The notes: generated by a model not told the origin, from the sequence alone. 64,000 nucleotides of DNA from Acidobacteriaceae bacterium (GCA_027449965.1 DAIDKP010000003.1:62001-126000); one strand, 5' to 3'. Positions 50,892-60,093 are shown, counted from the first letter of the stretch. Made by a program: numbers and translations.

Positions 50892-51167
50892 TCAGGACGG
50901 CTCTTCGCCCTCGACCGAGATGCGCAGAGATTTGAGGAAGTTCAGGTCATGGGGTGTGAACTGCGCTCCATCCTCACTCTCGCTTTCGCTTTCGCCGGTG
51001 CTTTCGCTCACATCGTTCAGTCCGATGGTCGCCTCCAGCATCAGCATCACGTCAAAGCCGTGCTGGCGGATATCCTGCACCACTCCGGCAATCTGTTCCG
51101 ATTCCAGAACCGAGTCGTGGATCGCCTCGCCCAACTGTTGAATCAACTCGCGCAAGCGTGGATTCAT
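50892..51167 (-). CDS. Small acidic hypothetical protein
   Basis: 91 residues from ATG 51167, with AAGGGGG at an ideal distance. It is predicted helical at the start (NPRLRELIQQLGEAIHDSVL, QIAGVVQDIRQHGFDVMLML), then has an acidic serine linker (ESTGESESESEDGAQFTP) and a short ending helix DLNFLKSLRI. No domain is recognised; such small proteins near glgC in Acidobacteria are unnamed. It is upstream of glgC on the same strand and divergent from a small membrane protein gene. The strong ribosome-binding site and biased codon third positions support it as real. Confidence 0.65.
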   Translation of the reverse strand: MNPRLRELIQQLGEAIHDSVLESEQIAGVVQDIRQHGFDVMLMLEATIGLNDVSESTGESESESEDGAQFTPHDLNFLKSLRISVEGEEPS

Positions 51168-51351
51168 GATGCCCCCTTTGCCATTGGTCAGGGCAGACCG
51201 GGCACGCGCATCCGTGCCGATCAGCCGGGCCAGGTTTCTTCTACCTTACTTCTGACGCAATCGGACGGCAACAGGATATCCACGCTCCTCTGTGGGAATT
51301 CGGCACAAATTCCTTCGCTGCTAGACTGGGAATCGGAGTATTTCCATCGTC

Positions 51352-51783
51352 ATGAAGCCGGAAAAGTTCGGACGCCTGCTCGGCGTCGGGGTGCGGGTCG
51401 CCGGTCGCGTTGTGCGCGATCGCCAGCACGATGCGCAGCGCGCCGTGGTCGTCGGCCAGGAACTGCACGCCCAGGTACGCCAGCAGACCACTGCTGCGAT
51501 GCGCGCTGAGATGGCTCAGACGGCACGCACAGCCAGTCATGCCGCGGGCCGCGGCATCGCCGGATTTCTGCGTCCCTTCAGCCGCGTCGGAGGCATTCTG
51601 TGGCTGGAGATCACGGGCTTTTTCTTTGGCATGTTCGCCGTCTACTTTGGCGCGGATGTGTGGCGCGTGCGCGCTTCGCTGCACCAGGGACCCGAACACA
51701 ATCACCTGCTGCTCTCGGCAACGGTCTGCCTCGGCTTCACCTACCTGAGCGTCAGCTCCTTCCTGCGTGCTCGGCGGCGCTGA
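51352..51783 (+). CDS. Small two-helix membrane protein of unknown function
   Basis: 143 residues from ATG 51352. The first ~75 residues are amphipathic and alanine-rich (VVRDRQHDAQRAVVVGQELH, TTAAMRAEMAQTARTASHAA), possibly a coiled coil. Two hydrophobic segments follow (WLEITGFFFGMFAVYFGADV; LLLSATVCLGFTYLSVSSFL) with a short loop HQGPEHN, ending in a basic RARRR. This positively charged tail predicts both ends in the cytoplasm. No family recognised. Followed 126 bp later by ndk. Confidence 0.7.
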   Translation: MKPEKFGRLLGVGVRVAGRVVRDRQHDAQRAVVVGQELHAQVRQQTTAAMRAEMAQTARTASHAAGRGIAGFLRPFSRVGGILWLEITGFFFGMFAVYFGADVWRVRASLHQGPEHNHLLLSATVCLGFTYLSVSSFLRARRR

Positions 51784-51909
51784 ACCTGACTGGCAGAACC
51801 CGAGCGGCAAAACCTGCCGCCAGAAACATCGCCGAGAGAGCAAACATGGCGGCAATCCCCGATTCGCTACAATGAAAGCTGGAATTGCTTTTCCAGAGAA
51901 GGAGTTTGT

Positions 51910-52326
51910 GTGTCAGAACGTACGTTCAGCATTATCAAGCCGGATGCAGTGCGCAAAGGCTATACCGGAGCTATTCTCGCCGAGATTGAAAAAGGCGGAT
52001 TTCAGATCTGCGCGATCAAGAAGCTGTCCATCTCCAAGAAACAGGCTGAGGGTTTCTATGCCGTCCACAGCGCGCGGCCATTCTTCAGCTCGCTCACCGA
52101 TTTCATGTCCTCCGGGCCGATTGTGATGATGGTGCTCGAAAAAGGGAATGCGATTGCCGATCTGCGCAAGCTGATGGGCGCGACGAATCCGGCGAATGCC
52201 GAAGAAGGAACGATCCGGAAGCAGTTTGCAGGATCGATCGAGGAGAACGCCATTCACGGCTCCGATGCGCCCGAGACGGCGGCCTTTGAGATCGGCTACT
52301 GGTTCGCCGGCTACGAGCTGGTGTAA
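51910..52326 (+). CDS. ndk: Nucleoside-diphosphate kinase
   Basis: 138 residues from a GTG at 51910, with AAGGAG about eight bases upstream. The N-terminus [20 protein letters not shown] is diagnostic, followed by [20 protein letters not shown] and the active-site [16 protein letters not shown], whose His (about 118) forms the phosphohistidine. It equalises nucleoside triphosphate pools by ping-pong transfer. Terminates in a large nested hairpin shared with the converging DsbA-like gene. Confidence 0.97.
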   Translation: MSERTFSIIKPDAVRKGYTGAILAEIEKGGFQICAIKKLSISKKQAEGFYAVHSARPFFSSLTDFMSSGPIVMMVLEKGNAIADLRKLMGATNPANAEEGTIRKQFAGSIEENAIHGSDAPETAAFEIGYWFAGYELV

Positions 52327-52357
52327 GCGCGCGCGGCAGCGAGCCGAACAAAGCTCA

Positions 52358-52429
52358 GGCCGGTTGACTCTCCAAAACTGTTGTTTCTCCTAACCTTCAG
52401 GAGAAACAACTCTGGAGAATTCACCGGCC
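52358..52429. terminator. Triple nested inverted repeat, bidirectional terminator between ndk and DsbA-like gene
   Basis: Three stems share one axis: outer GGCCGGT (52358-52364) with ACCGGCC (52423-52429), middle TCTCCA (52369-52374) with TGGAGA (52413-52418), inner GTTGTTTCTCCT (52380-52391) with AGGAGAAACAAC (52399-52410), with a 7-base loop. TTGTTTTT follows on the plus strand. It lies 31 bp after the ndk stop and 25 bp after the stop of the opposite gene. Confidence 0.85.
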
Positions 52430-52454
52430 TTGTTTTTCCGCAGCAGATACGCCG

Positions 52455-53114
52455 CTACTTGCCGCCGGTATCCGCAATGGCCTGATCGATCAGTTGAAAG
52501 AGCCGCGTGCGATCCACCACTTCGATGAACGGCGCACCTTTGGACTGACGCGTAACCACCCAGATCGTTGGAGTGTGCTCGATGCCAATACGCTGCCCAA
52601 GCGCGTAATCGGCTTTGACCAGCGCTGCCAGATGGCCCTCCGGATCGATGGCAAAAGGCAGTTGCAGCTTGTGCTCCGCGGCCCATTTTTCCGTGAACTG
52701 GCGCAGATCGTCAAGCGAGGTAATCGACGGCTGGTTGGCGAAGACGGCGTTGCGATACTCATCTCCAATTGCCTTGGATTTCGTATCAAACCAGCGCGCA
52801 TTTACCGCCGCCTGAAAGCTCCAGGAATGGAAAGGCAGTGGGAAATCATGGCGAACCCATGGAATGTGATACTTCGCCGAGGCCTCCATCAGCAGCGGAT
52901 TGGCGCGCGCGCAGTCTGGACACTCCATATCGTCAAACTCGACAATGGCAACCCGCGCCCCGGCGGGCGGGCGCAAGGCGGACGGATCATGAACCTGCGT
53001 GGGTGGCGGCGCGCCATATTGCGCGCGAACTGCGGGCTGAACGGCAAGTAGAGCAGCAAAGGCAAGCAGAGCCTGTGCAGGAAAGCGCCTGGAGCGAAGT
53101 AAGGCTGAGATCAT
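52455..53114 (-). CDS. Exported DsbA/thioredoxin-fold protein (CPDC active site)
   Basis: 219 residues from ATG 53114, which opens a signal peptide (LLRSRRFPAQALLAFAALLA ending VRAQ); upstream ATGs at 53141 and further would add a non-signal extension. The thioredoxin fold starts VAIVEFDDMECPDCARANPL with CPDC as the redox pair (~residue 66), continues RHDFPLPFHSWSFQAAVNAR, and ends at the cis-proline site IGIEHTPTIWVV, an arrangement of the DsbA/DsbG-like Thioredoxin_4 group. Likely oxidises or isomerises disulfides in the periplasm, which would suit the Cys-paired surface protein elsewhere in the window; that link is inference. Converges with ndk through the shared hairpin. Confidence 0.88.
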   Translation of the reverse strand: MISALLRSRRFPAQALLAFAALLAVQPAVRAQYGAPPPTQVHDPSALRPPAGARVAIVEFDDMECPDCARANPLLMEASAKYHIPWVRHDFPLPFHSWSFQAAVNARWFDTKSKAIGDEYRNAVFANQPSITSLDDLRQFTEKWAAEHKLQLPFAIDPEGHLAALVKADYALGQRIGIEHTPTIWVVTRQSKGAPFIEVVDRTRLFQLIDQAIADTGGK

Positions 53115-53312
53115 GGTGGCGTAAAATCCCCTCGAAGACATTGTAGCGGCTGCGCGGCATCCTGCCGTTTTCTGCGCCATCCACCTTCGGGCCGCTGTCT
53201 GTGCCCGGCGTCACGTTGAGAGTTCCCCCGGTCTGTGATACGCTGCTCTTCTTCAGAGACGACGCCTGACAGCGTGGATCTGGCTGAGCAGGCGCCTGCC
53301 GGAGGAAACCGT

Positions 53313-53669
53313 ATGACGGGTTTCGGCAGATCGCAAAATACGCCCGGTGGCGCCGCCCCACCGACCGAGGCAGAGAGCAGGCACAGCGATCATCCGCTGT
53401 CGCTGCATCTTCCCCGTTTGCCCCATCTACACCTGCCACAACTGCACCTGCCCGATCTTCATCTGCCGCGCCCCGATGACCCCAGGGAACATCCGCTGCT
53501 CGATGCCCTGGCGCACTCGCTCGACCTGGCCGGGCGTGGATACTGTTGCGCCGCCAATCCGCTCGAACCAGCGGCTGCGACCGGTGGCGAGACGGCACGT
53601 ATGCCACACGCGATCAAGGGAGACTCCACAACAAAGGGAGACAAGGATGCAAACCTATCCGGGAAGTGA
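53313..53669 (+). CDS. Small LHLP-repeat protein overlapping the EF-G paralogue
   Basis: 118 residues from ATG 53313, with GGAGG seven bases upstream, one of the best ribosome-binding sites in the region. Its middle is a repeat of the pattern LHLPxL: LSLHLPRLPHLHLPQLHLPD, then LHLPRPDD. The rest is Pro-, Ala- and Gly-rich, with CC at GRGYCCAAN. There is no signal peptide and no known domain. The stop lies 23 bp inside the following EF-G-like gene, so the two are probably cotranscribed and coupled. Either a real small protein of unknown role or a leader ORF. Confidence 0.6.
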   Translation: MTGFGRSQNTPGGAAPPTEAESRHSDHPLSLHLPRLPHLHLPQLHLPDLHLPRPDDPREHPLLDALAHSLDLAGRGYCCAANPLEPAAATGGETARMPHAIKGDSTTKGDKDANLSGK

Positions 53670-55890
53670 GATTCGCAACGTGGCCGTTGTTGGCCACGCG
53701 CACAGTGGCAAGACGACGCTGGTTGCATCGCTGTTGCAGGCGGCCGGCATGACGACCACTCAGGGTCGAGTCCAGGATGGATCGGCCGTCACCGCTTACG
53801 ACGAAGAAGAAGTCGCGCGAGCCACCACCCTGCAAAATGCCGTGGCCTTTGCCGAGTGGCAGGGCGTCAAGGTGAACCTGATCGACACGCCCGGCTTTCA
53901 CATGTTCAGCCCGGAAGCAAAGTCCGCCATGCAGGTGGCGGAGGCGGCGCTGATCCTGGTACGGGCGCAGTCGGGAATCGAAGCCGTCACGGAGCGTGTA
54001 TGGCGTTGGACCGAGGAGTTCAACCTGCCACGCATCGTCGTGCTCAACCAGATGGATGCTCTGCGCACTCAGGGGCTGGAAGGCGTGGAGGGGCTGCTTG
54101 GTGAGCTGCGCGAGCACTGGGGGCGAAGCTGCATTCCCGTCCAGTTGCCGGTGCTCGACCAGGATGGCTTTCACGGCGTCGTCGATCTCGTCACCATGCA
54201 GGCGTTTCTCTATTCACAAACTGCCGGCACCGGCCGCGGACAGATCGCCGAGATCCCACATGCACTCAAAGAGGCCGCACGAGTGGCGCATGAGGCTCTG
54301 GTCGAGTTGGTGGCCGAGGGCAAGGACGAGCTGCTCGACGAGTTCTTTGAGGTCGGCACCATCCCGGAGCAGCACCTGATCACGGCCCTCCACGAAGCCA
54401 TTCGCGAAGATCGCATCTTCCCGGTGCTCTTCGCCAGCGGAATCGCGGCTATCGGTTCGGATCACCTCCTGGACTTCCTCAAAGTCTATGCACCCACGGC
54501 AGCCGAGCGAACCGCATGTGCGGGCAGCGCAACTCACGGCCAACCTCAGAACGCAATGCAGGCTGCGTCGCTCGCTGACATCGACGCAGACCGTGAGGCT
54601 TTGCGTGACAGCCGCCCGACGGTCGTTGAAAGCCTGCCGGGCAATCATGACTCCGGTTCACACTCCGCAGTTCGCGCGGGTCTGGTCATGCGCGCCGTGC
54701 GCGATGAGGAACCGCTGGCCGTCTTTGTCTTCAAAACGCTGCACGATCCGTTTGCCGGCAAAATCAGCTTCTTCAAAGTCATCAGCGGCGTTCTCCACAA
54801 CGATCAAACGGTGGAGAACTATAGCCGCGGCGGCCAGGAACGACTGAGCCACCTGAGCGCGATGCAGGGACGCAAAGCGGTCGAGGTCAGCGAGCTGCAT
54901 GCCGGCGACCTGGGCGCAGTGGCGCGTCTGCGCGAGACCCTCACTGGCGACACACTCGGGCAGCGCGGCGCGGAGATGCGTCTGGAGCCGGTAAACTTTC
55001 CTGAACCCAGCATGACCTATGCCATTGAACCCAGAACGCGCGCCGACGAGGACAAGCTGGCGCCCGCCCTGCACAAGCTGCTGGAAGAGGATCGGATGCT
55101 GCGCTTCTTTCGCGATGCACAAACTCAGGAGTTTCTGGTTGCCGGTGCCGGCCAGCAGCACATCGAAACCGTCGTAGCCCGCCTGAAGCGCCGCTTTCAC
55201 GCGGAGGTCACGCTGAAGGCTCCCAAAGTGCCCTATCGCGAGACCATTCGCACGCGCGCCGAGGCCCAGGGGCGGCACAAAAAGCAGTCCGGCGGCCACG
55301 GGCAGTTTGGCGACTGCCGCATCCGTCTCGAACCGCTGCCGCGCGGCGCAGGATTCCAGTTCACGAGCGAGATCTTTGGCGGAGCCATTCCGCGACAGTT
55401 CGTTCCAGCCGTCGAAAAAGGTATCGTGGAAACGGCGCTCAGCGGACATATCGCTGGCTATCCCGTCGTGGATTTTCGCGCCACCGTCTTTGACGGCAGC
55501 TATCACGAGGTGGACTCCAATGAGCTTTCTTTCCGGATCGCCGCGCGGTTGGCGTTTCGTCAGGCCATGGAACAGGCTCGCCCATGTCTGCTTGAGCCAA
55601 TCATGCATGTCGAGGTGGACGCGCCCGAGGAATACGCCGGCGCTTTGATGGGCGACTTGAATACGCGACGCGGACACGTGCTCGGCATGATGCCACGAGG
55701 ACGGACCGTGATCATCGAAGCCGAAGTTCCCATGGCCGAGATGTTGCAATACGGAGCCGCTCTGACCTCGCTCACTCAAGGCCGCGGCAGCTTCCATATG
55801 GAAGCAAAAGGCTATGAAATGGTGCCGACAGCGGTCGCCGAGCGCATTCTGGCAACGGCGCGGAGGCCAATGGCTGCGGAAACCGAATAG
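53647..55890 (+). CDS. fusA: Elongation factor G paralogue (EF-G2-like GTPase)
   Basis: 747 residues from ATG 53647 with GGGAG eight bases upstream; earlier in-frame starts belong to another reading of the overlapping ORF. G domain: P-loop VGHAHSGKTTLV, DTPGFHMFS, and G4 written NQMD instead of NKMD. An insert of ~60 residues (around TACAGSATHGQPQNAMQAAS) lies between the G domain and domain II. Domains II-V follow, including GGHGQFGDCRIRLEPLPRGA, SYHEVDSNELSFRIAARLAF and the C-terminal MPRGRTVIIEAEVPMAEMLQ. It lacks the str-operon context and looks like the divergent second EF-G of many bacteria, perhaps for ribosome recycling or stress. The G4 change is unusual. Confidence 0.9.
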   Translation: MQTYPGSEIRNVAVVGHAHSGKTTLVASLLQAAGMTTTQGRVQDGSAVTAYDEEEVARATTLQNAVAFAEWQGVKVNLIDTPGFHMFSPEAKSAMQVAEAALILVRAQSGIEAVTERVWRWTEEFNLPRIVVLNQMDALRTQGLEGVEGLLGELREHWGRSCIPVQLPVLDQDGFHGVVDLVTMQAFLYSQTAGTGRGQIAEIPHALKEAARVAHEALVELVAEGKDELLDEFFEVGTIPEQHLITALHEAIREDRIFPVLFASGIAAIGSDHLLDFLKVYAPTAAERTACAGSATHGQPQNAMQAASLADIDADREALRDSRPTVVESLPGNHDSGSHSAVRAGLVMRAVRDEEPLAVFVFKTLHDPFAGKISFFKVISGVLHNDQTVENYSRGGQERLSHLSAMQGRKAVEVSELHAGDLGAVARLRETLTGDTLGQRGAEMRLEPVNFPEPSMTYAIEPRTRADEDKLAPALHKLLEEDRMLRFFRDAQTQEFLVAGAGQQHIETVVARLKRRFHAEVTLKAPKVPYRETIRTRAEAQGRHKKQSGGHGQFGDCRIRLEPLPRGAGFQFTSEIFGGAIPRQFVPAVEKGIVETALSGHIAGYPVVDFRATVFDGSYHEVDSNELSFRIAARLAFRQAMEQARPCLLEPIMHVEVDAPEEYAGALMGDLNTRRGHVLGMMPRGRTVIIEAEVPMAEMLQYGAALTSLTQGRGSFHMEAKGYEMVPTAVAERILATARRPMAAETE

Positions 55891-56080
55891 GGCAGGTTTC
55901 CTCCGCCCGTCGTCCACGAAGGGATATACCGAAGAGACCTGACTCGAAGCGATGTATCGGGATCCATCCCCACTCCGAAGGCCGAAACGGCAGAAGCGAG
56001 CCAGCGTCGGCCACCCATCCCGCGTAAAAATTGCGCCCGTCAGAATCCTGAGGCGCTCATCTTCATCTGAAACAATAGTG

Positions 56081-57544
56081 ATGAAGATGCATTGGACCAA
56101 GCAAACCCTGACGAAGGTTTTTTGCGCCTCGGCCGCCGCGGTGTTCGCGGCGGGATGGTCGATGGCTGCTGCGCAGCAGAACCCCAGTTCCCTGCAGAAT
56201 CCGTTCCTGGGCAGCATCACGGCGCTCCCGGCCTCCCACGCCGTCCTTCCCCTTTCGCTTGACGATGCGGTGCGGCGCGGCCTGCAAACCAATCTGGGCC
56301 TCAAGGAAGCCGAAGCTGGCGAAACAGCCCTGCACGGACAGGAGCTGGAGGCGCTGCAGGAGTTTCTGCCCACCATCACCGTCACAGGCGGAACCGGCGT
56401 GCACGAGTATGACCTGGCGGCGCTGGGCTTTGGACCCAGCGTTATCCGGAAGTTCAGCGCAATCCTGCCTCCTGGCACCAACATCAGCGGGGTTTCGCTG
56501 ATTACCAAAGCGGATGTGACCAACGGCCAGGTGAACTATGACCAGACGCTCTACTCCGGGCCAGTTATCAACGGCTACAAGGCTGTCCGCGCCGCAGAAA
56601 AGGTCGCCTATTTTCAGAAGATGACGGCACGCGGCGATGTCGTTCAGCAGGTGGCCACCACCTATCTCCGCGTCATCGCGACCGAGAGCGATGTCGAGAA
56701 TGCGCAAGCGCTGCTGGAGTCAGACCGCGTTCTCGAGGAGCAGACCGAGGCCAAACATGCTGCCGGAACGGTGGCCCGTGTCGATCTGTTGCGGACACAG
56801 GTCGAGCTGCAACAGCAGGAGCAGCGCCTGCTGGCCAGCCAGAATGCGCACGACAAGGCCGAGATTCTGCTCAAACGCGAGATTGGCATTGCGCCGGGCC
56901 AGCCCATTCAATTGACCGACCCGGCTCCCTACAGCGACCTGACGGAACAAAGCGAGCACGATATGCTGGCCACGGCCTACCAGAACCGGCAGGACTACCA
57001 GAACCTGCAAGCCGAGGTCAAAGCAAACTACTACGTGATGAAGGCGCGACAGTCTGAAAGGCTGCCGACGCTCAGCTTCTCCGGCAACTACGGAGTCACG
57101 TCTGTCAGTGGCGTCGGGGCGCATGGAACCATGCTGGCCATGGGCAAGCTGCAAGTGCCCATCTTTCGCGAAGCCAGCCTGCGCGGCGAAGCCGATGTGG
57201 CTCGCGCGCAGTTGGATGGAGTCGAGCATCAGCTTTCTGACCTGCGCTCCAGGATTGTGCAGCAGGTGCGAACCGCGCAGATGGACGCAAATGCCGCCAG
57301 GCAACTGCTCGACGTGGCAAAGTCCAACGTCGATCTGGCGCGGCAGGCGCTGAGCGATGAGACGGACCGCTACAAGGCCGGCGTGGACGATACCCTCCCG
57401 CTGGTCCGCGCCCAGGCGTCGCTGGCCACCGCAGAGAGCAATCTGGTGCAAAGCCTCTACCAGTACAACTTGACCAAGCTGGCTCTGGCGCGCAGCACCG
57501 GCGTCATCGAGTTGCAATACCGCGACTATCTGGGCGAAAAGTAA
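56081..57544 (+). CDS. TolC-family outer-membrane efflux protein
   Basis: 487 residues from ATG 56081 (MKMHWTKQTLTKVFCASAAA); the frame opens earlier without a good start. A signal peptide ends near AAAQQ. Two coiled-coil/beta modules are seen, typified by SLDDAVRRGLQTNLGLKEAE, then VATTYLRVIATESDVENAQA and HAAGTVARVDLLRTQVELQQ, and later YKAGVDDTLPLVRAQASLAT. This is the internal duplication of OEP/TolC proteins, which form trimeric tunnels for RND or ABC exporters. No efflux pump genes are adjacent; the next gene converges. It may pair with the EF-G-like upstream gene only by chance. Confidence 0.92.
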   Translation: MKMHWTKQTLTKVFCASAAAVFAAGWSMAAAQQNPSSLQNPFLGSITALPASHAVLPLSLDDAVRRGLQTNLGLKEAEAGETALHGQELEALQEFLPTITVTGGTGVHEYDLAALGFGPSVIRKFSAILPPGTNISGVSLITKADVTNGQVNYDQTLYSGPVINGYKAVRAAEKVAYFQKMTARGDVVQQVATTYLRVIATESDVENAQALLESDRVLEEQTEAKHAAGTVARVDLLRTQVELQQQEQRLLASQNAHDKAEILLKREIGIAPGQPIQLTDPAPYSDLTEQSEHDMLATAYQNRQDYQNLQAEVKANYYVMKARQSERLPTLSFSGNYGVTSVSGVGAHGTMLAMGKLQVPIFREASLRGEADVARAQLDGVEHQLSDLRSRIVQQVRTAQMDANAARQLLDVAKSNVDLARQALSDETDRYKAGVDDTLPLVRAQASLATAESNLVQSLYQYNLTKLALARSTGVIELQYRDYLGEK

Positions 57545-57571
57545 GCCGAAGCGAAACCTACTCCGTGACGC

Positions 57572-59131
57572 TCACTCCACGTCGATCGAGACGTGATCCT
57601 GGGGCAGAATCTGGCCGAGGGCGGCGACGGTGAGCGGCGAGCCGGGCGCGGGTGTGCGCGGGACGAGCCGAAAAAGCACGAGACGATTGCGCTCGGGATC
57701 GTCCATGACGGGATAGACGGCGACTTGACGCAGTGCGTAGCTGCGGTGGATGGCAGCGAGGATGGCCGGGTCGAGGTCATTCCAGGCGGCAAACCAACCC
57801 GGATGGGCGCGCCGAATGCGACGCTCCGGCAGGTCTGTGCCAAAGTCGTCGCAGACTGCTGGCAATCCGGTCATCAGCGTAATCTGGTCGCCACTGGTGG
57901 CGAGCAGCAGACGACGGCCATTCGCATGGGCATCGACATAGGCGGTGAGTGAGCGCGCCGTGTTGATCCACGTGTACGCAGGGTGCAGGGCATACCGCAG
58001 CATCTCGACCGAGTTTCGTACAACCGCAAACGCAACCACGAGCAGCGCCACAAGACCAACCCGGCGCCACAACTGGCCCTGCCGCAGCAGCACCGTCAGC
58101 AGTTGGGCCAGGGCCACGAACGCAAAGACCGCAACCACCGTGTAGTAGCGCGGCTGGGTATGATCCTGCGCGGCCATGAAAGCAACCAATCCGGCCATCC
58201 CCAGCAGCGACGCCGCAAACAGCGAATCGTGCGCGAGCGGCGAAGCCACACCAGCAGCCAGCCACGCCAGCAGCAGTACCGCCAGCAGCGGCATCAGGAT
58301 GGGGTCGATCCACAGCATTCCGTGTACGGCCCACCGCAGGCTGGCGAGCCAGCCAGCGGCTGTCTGCGGCTTCGGATAACTGTTGATCACGAAGAAATAA
58401 GTCAGATCGCCCAGCATGTGGAAGTGCATCAGCAGCGCGGACCACAGAGCAAGGATGCCTCCACCGCTTCCAGCGCAGGCAGCCAGCGCCCGGCCCAGCC
58501 GACGCGGCTCGGCTCGCAGCGGCACGAACGCAGCCCAGCCAATCGCCGGCAGCAGGAAGATTGCCGTGGTCTTCGCCAGAATCATCGCAGCCAGCAGCAG
58601 GCCCAGCAGCGCCGCGTTTTGCTCGATTCGGCCCGTGCCGGAAAGTCTTTCGCTGAGAGCAAGCGCCAGCAACGCAAGCGTCAGCAGCAGCGGTTCCACC
58701 AACGCCAGGCGACTGAAGGCGAAGAGAAACGGACTGGTCGCCAGCAGCGTAAGCGCGAGCAGCGCGGCCCAGCGCGGCACACGCCCACGCAGCAGGCGCT
58801 CGATCAGCATCAGGTTCAGGCAGAAAAGCGTCACCGCAAAACCGCGCGCCGCCACGATGGAGACTCCAGTAAGACCAAACAGCAGCCAGACCAAAGCAGG
58901 CCACAGCGGCACGGCCACAGCAGGGTTGAAGCCGCCAGGCTCATACCAGCGGCCCAGCAGATGCTCGCGCATTGCTGCGTTGGCATACCAGCCTTCATCG
59001 GTGAATCTGGCCCAGTCCGGCCATGGCGAGTGCGCGGGAAAATCCGCCGCCAGATGAACGCCGTGCACCAGCGCGAAGGCAGCGATCAGCACGATCCACG
59101 TGGGGTAGCCGAAGCGCTTCAGAAAAGACAC
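57572..59131 (-). CDS. Multi-pass membrane protein, GT39/ArnT-like glycosyltransferase
   Basis: 519 residues from a GTG at 59131 with GGGAGAG upstream. Eleven to twelve hydrophobic segments are interspersed with polar loops. The first periplasmic loop contains WARFTDEGWYANAAMREHLL, whose Asp-Glu with nearby Tyr is the catalytic signature of GT39-type (PMT/ArnT-like) transferases that use polyprenyl-phosphate sugars. The C-terminal ~100 residues form a periplasmic globular part (ATSGDQITLMTGLPAVCDDF). It probably transfers a sugar from a lipid donor to an envelope acceptor. Function of this subfamily is inferred. Converges with tolC-like gene with only 27 bp between stops. Confidence 0.85.
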   Translation of the reverse strand: MSFLKRFGYPTWIVLIAAFALVHGVHLAADFPAHSPWPDWARFTDEGWYANAAMREHLLGRWYEPGGFNPAVAVPLWPALVWLLFGLTGVSIVAARGFAVTLFCLNLMLIERLLRGRVPRWAALLALTLLATSPFLFAFSRLALVEPLLLTLALLALALSERLSGTGRIEQNAALLGLLLAAMILAKTTAIFLLPAIGWAAFVPLRAEPRRLGRALAACAGSGGGILALWSALLMHFHMLGDLTYFFVINSYPKPQTAAGWLASLRWAVHGMLWIDPILMPLLAVLLLAWLAAGVASPLAHDSLFAASLLGMAGLVAFMAAQDHTQPRYYTVVAVFAFVALAQLLTVLLRQGQLWRRVGLVALLVVAFAVVRNSVEMLRYALHPAYTWINTARSLTAYVDAHANGRRLLLATSGDQITLMTGLPAVCDDFGTDLPERRIRRAHPGWFAAWNDLDPAILAAIHRSYALRQVAVYPVMDDPERNRLVLFRLVPRTPAPGSPLTVAALGQILPQDHVSIDVE

Positions 59132-59246
59132 AGTAGGCTCTCCCGGAGAAACCTGTGCGTCGGCGCGGTTGGCAGGCTGAGAACGATCACTCAGGGATTA
59201 TAGGAGAGCGCCATATGGCAGCGCGGGAGCCGTTGTCGCGGAGCCG

Positions 59247-59951
59247 CTACTTCGCCAGTTGCGCGTCAATGCGCGCGATCAGCTCTTTTTGAAACACATG
59301 GGTTGTATCGCCGACTTCACCGCCGGTCGAAAACCACTGCTGCCTGCCTTCCGGGTCAAGCAGCAGGACAACGGGCAGGGAGACGGCGACCTTCGGCGGA
59401 GCGCCGGGCTTCTGCATGTTATCCGACATGAAATGCGTATCAAAGGCCAGCGGCGCGGTGAGGTGCCTGGATGCCATGAATGCTTCAGCTTTCTGTCGGT
59501 CGTCGCCCATGAGCGGATTGACGGCATAAATGGCGACCTTCGGGTTGGAGCGATATTTGTCGTAGACGGCGGAGAGCTCCGGCAAGCCCTCGACGCAGGG
59601 TGCGCACCAGGTGGCCCAGTAGTCGAGGAGGACGACTTTGCCGTGGAGGTCGGCGAGGGTGATCTTCGCTCCGGCTGAGGTCTGGATGACGTAGCCGGGG
59701 TGCATGGGGTTGGCGGGCTTGAGCTTGCGCATCTGCTCGGCGAGAGCGCTGGCCTGCGGGTCGGTCGTGGCTCCGTTTCCGTTGTGGAGGATGATCTTCG
59801 GCATCGGTACCATGGCGCTGCCTGTTGCCGGTGCGGTCTGCGTTGTGGCCGGAGTTTGCGCTGAGGATGGCAGAGTCTGACAGAGGGCTGAGAACGGGAG
59901 AAGACTGAACAGCAGAAAGCCGGAGAGCCGGCAGGACGAACAAGGACGCAT
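59247..59951 (-). CDS. Exported TlpA-like thioredoxin-family protein
   Basis: 234 residues from ATG 59951 with AAGGGGG five bases upstream. Signal peptide MRPCSSCRLSGFLLFSLLPF ends at ALCQ. A Thr/Ala/Pro linker (SSAQTPATTQTAPATGSA) precedes the thioredoxin fold at ~residue 90: ITLADLHGKVVLLDYWATWC (active site WCAPC), VYDKYRSNPKVAIYAVNPL and cis-proline VSLPVVLLLDPEG. It keeps cysteines reduced outside the cytoplasm, perhaps for cytochrome or metal-centre assembly. It is next to the FtsX-like permease gene on the same strand with 142 bp between, and converges with no close gene. Confidence 0.92.
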   Translation of the reverse strand: MRPCSSCRLSGFLLFSLLPFSALCQTLPSSAQTPATTQTAPATGSAMVPMPKIILHNGNGATTDPQASALAEQMRKLKPANPMHPGYVIQTSAGAKITLADLHGKVVLLDYWATWCAPCVEGLPELSAVYDKYRSNPKVAIYAVNPLMGDDRQKAEAFMASRHLTAPLAFDTHFMSDNMQKPGAPPKVAVSLPVVLLLDPEGRQQWFSTGGEVGDTTHVFQKELIARIDAQLAK

Positions 59952-60093
59952 ACGACCCCCTTCGATGCCATTGGAATACGAATTTCTGGTTGTTTGGACA
60001 AGAGGCCGGAGCAAAGGTGATGGGGGCAATCCGATTTTATTTTGCAGTGGGAGGGATGGCAGCAGCGGGAGCGGATTGGGTCTGTCTGCTGCC

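Noticed and set aside
54658..56523. 621-codon minus-strand open frame across the EF-G paralogue and TolC start
   Set aside because: Antisense to two well-supported genes and without recognisable domains.
57983..59203. 406-codon plus-strand frame rich in Gln and Arg
   Set aside because: Shadow of the GT39-like membrane gene; the composition is the expected complement of Leu/Ala-rich codons.
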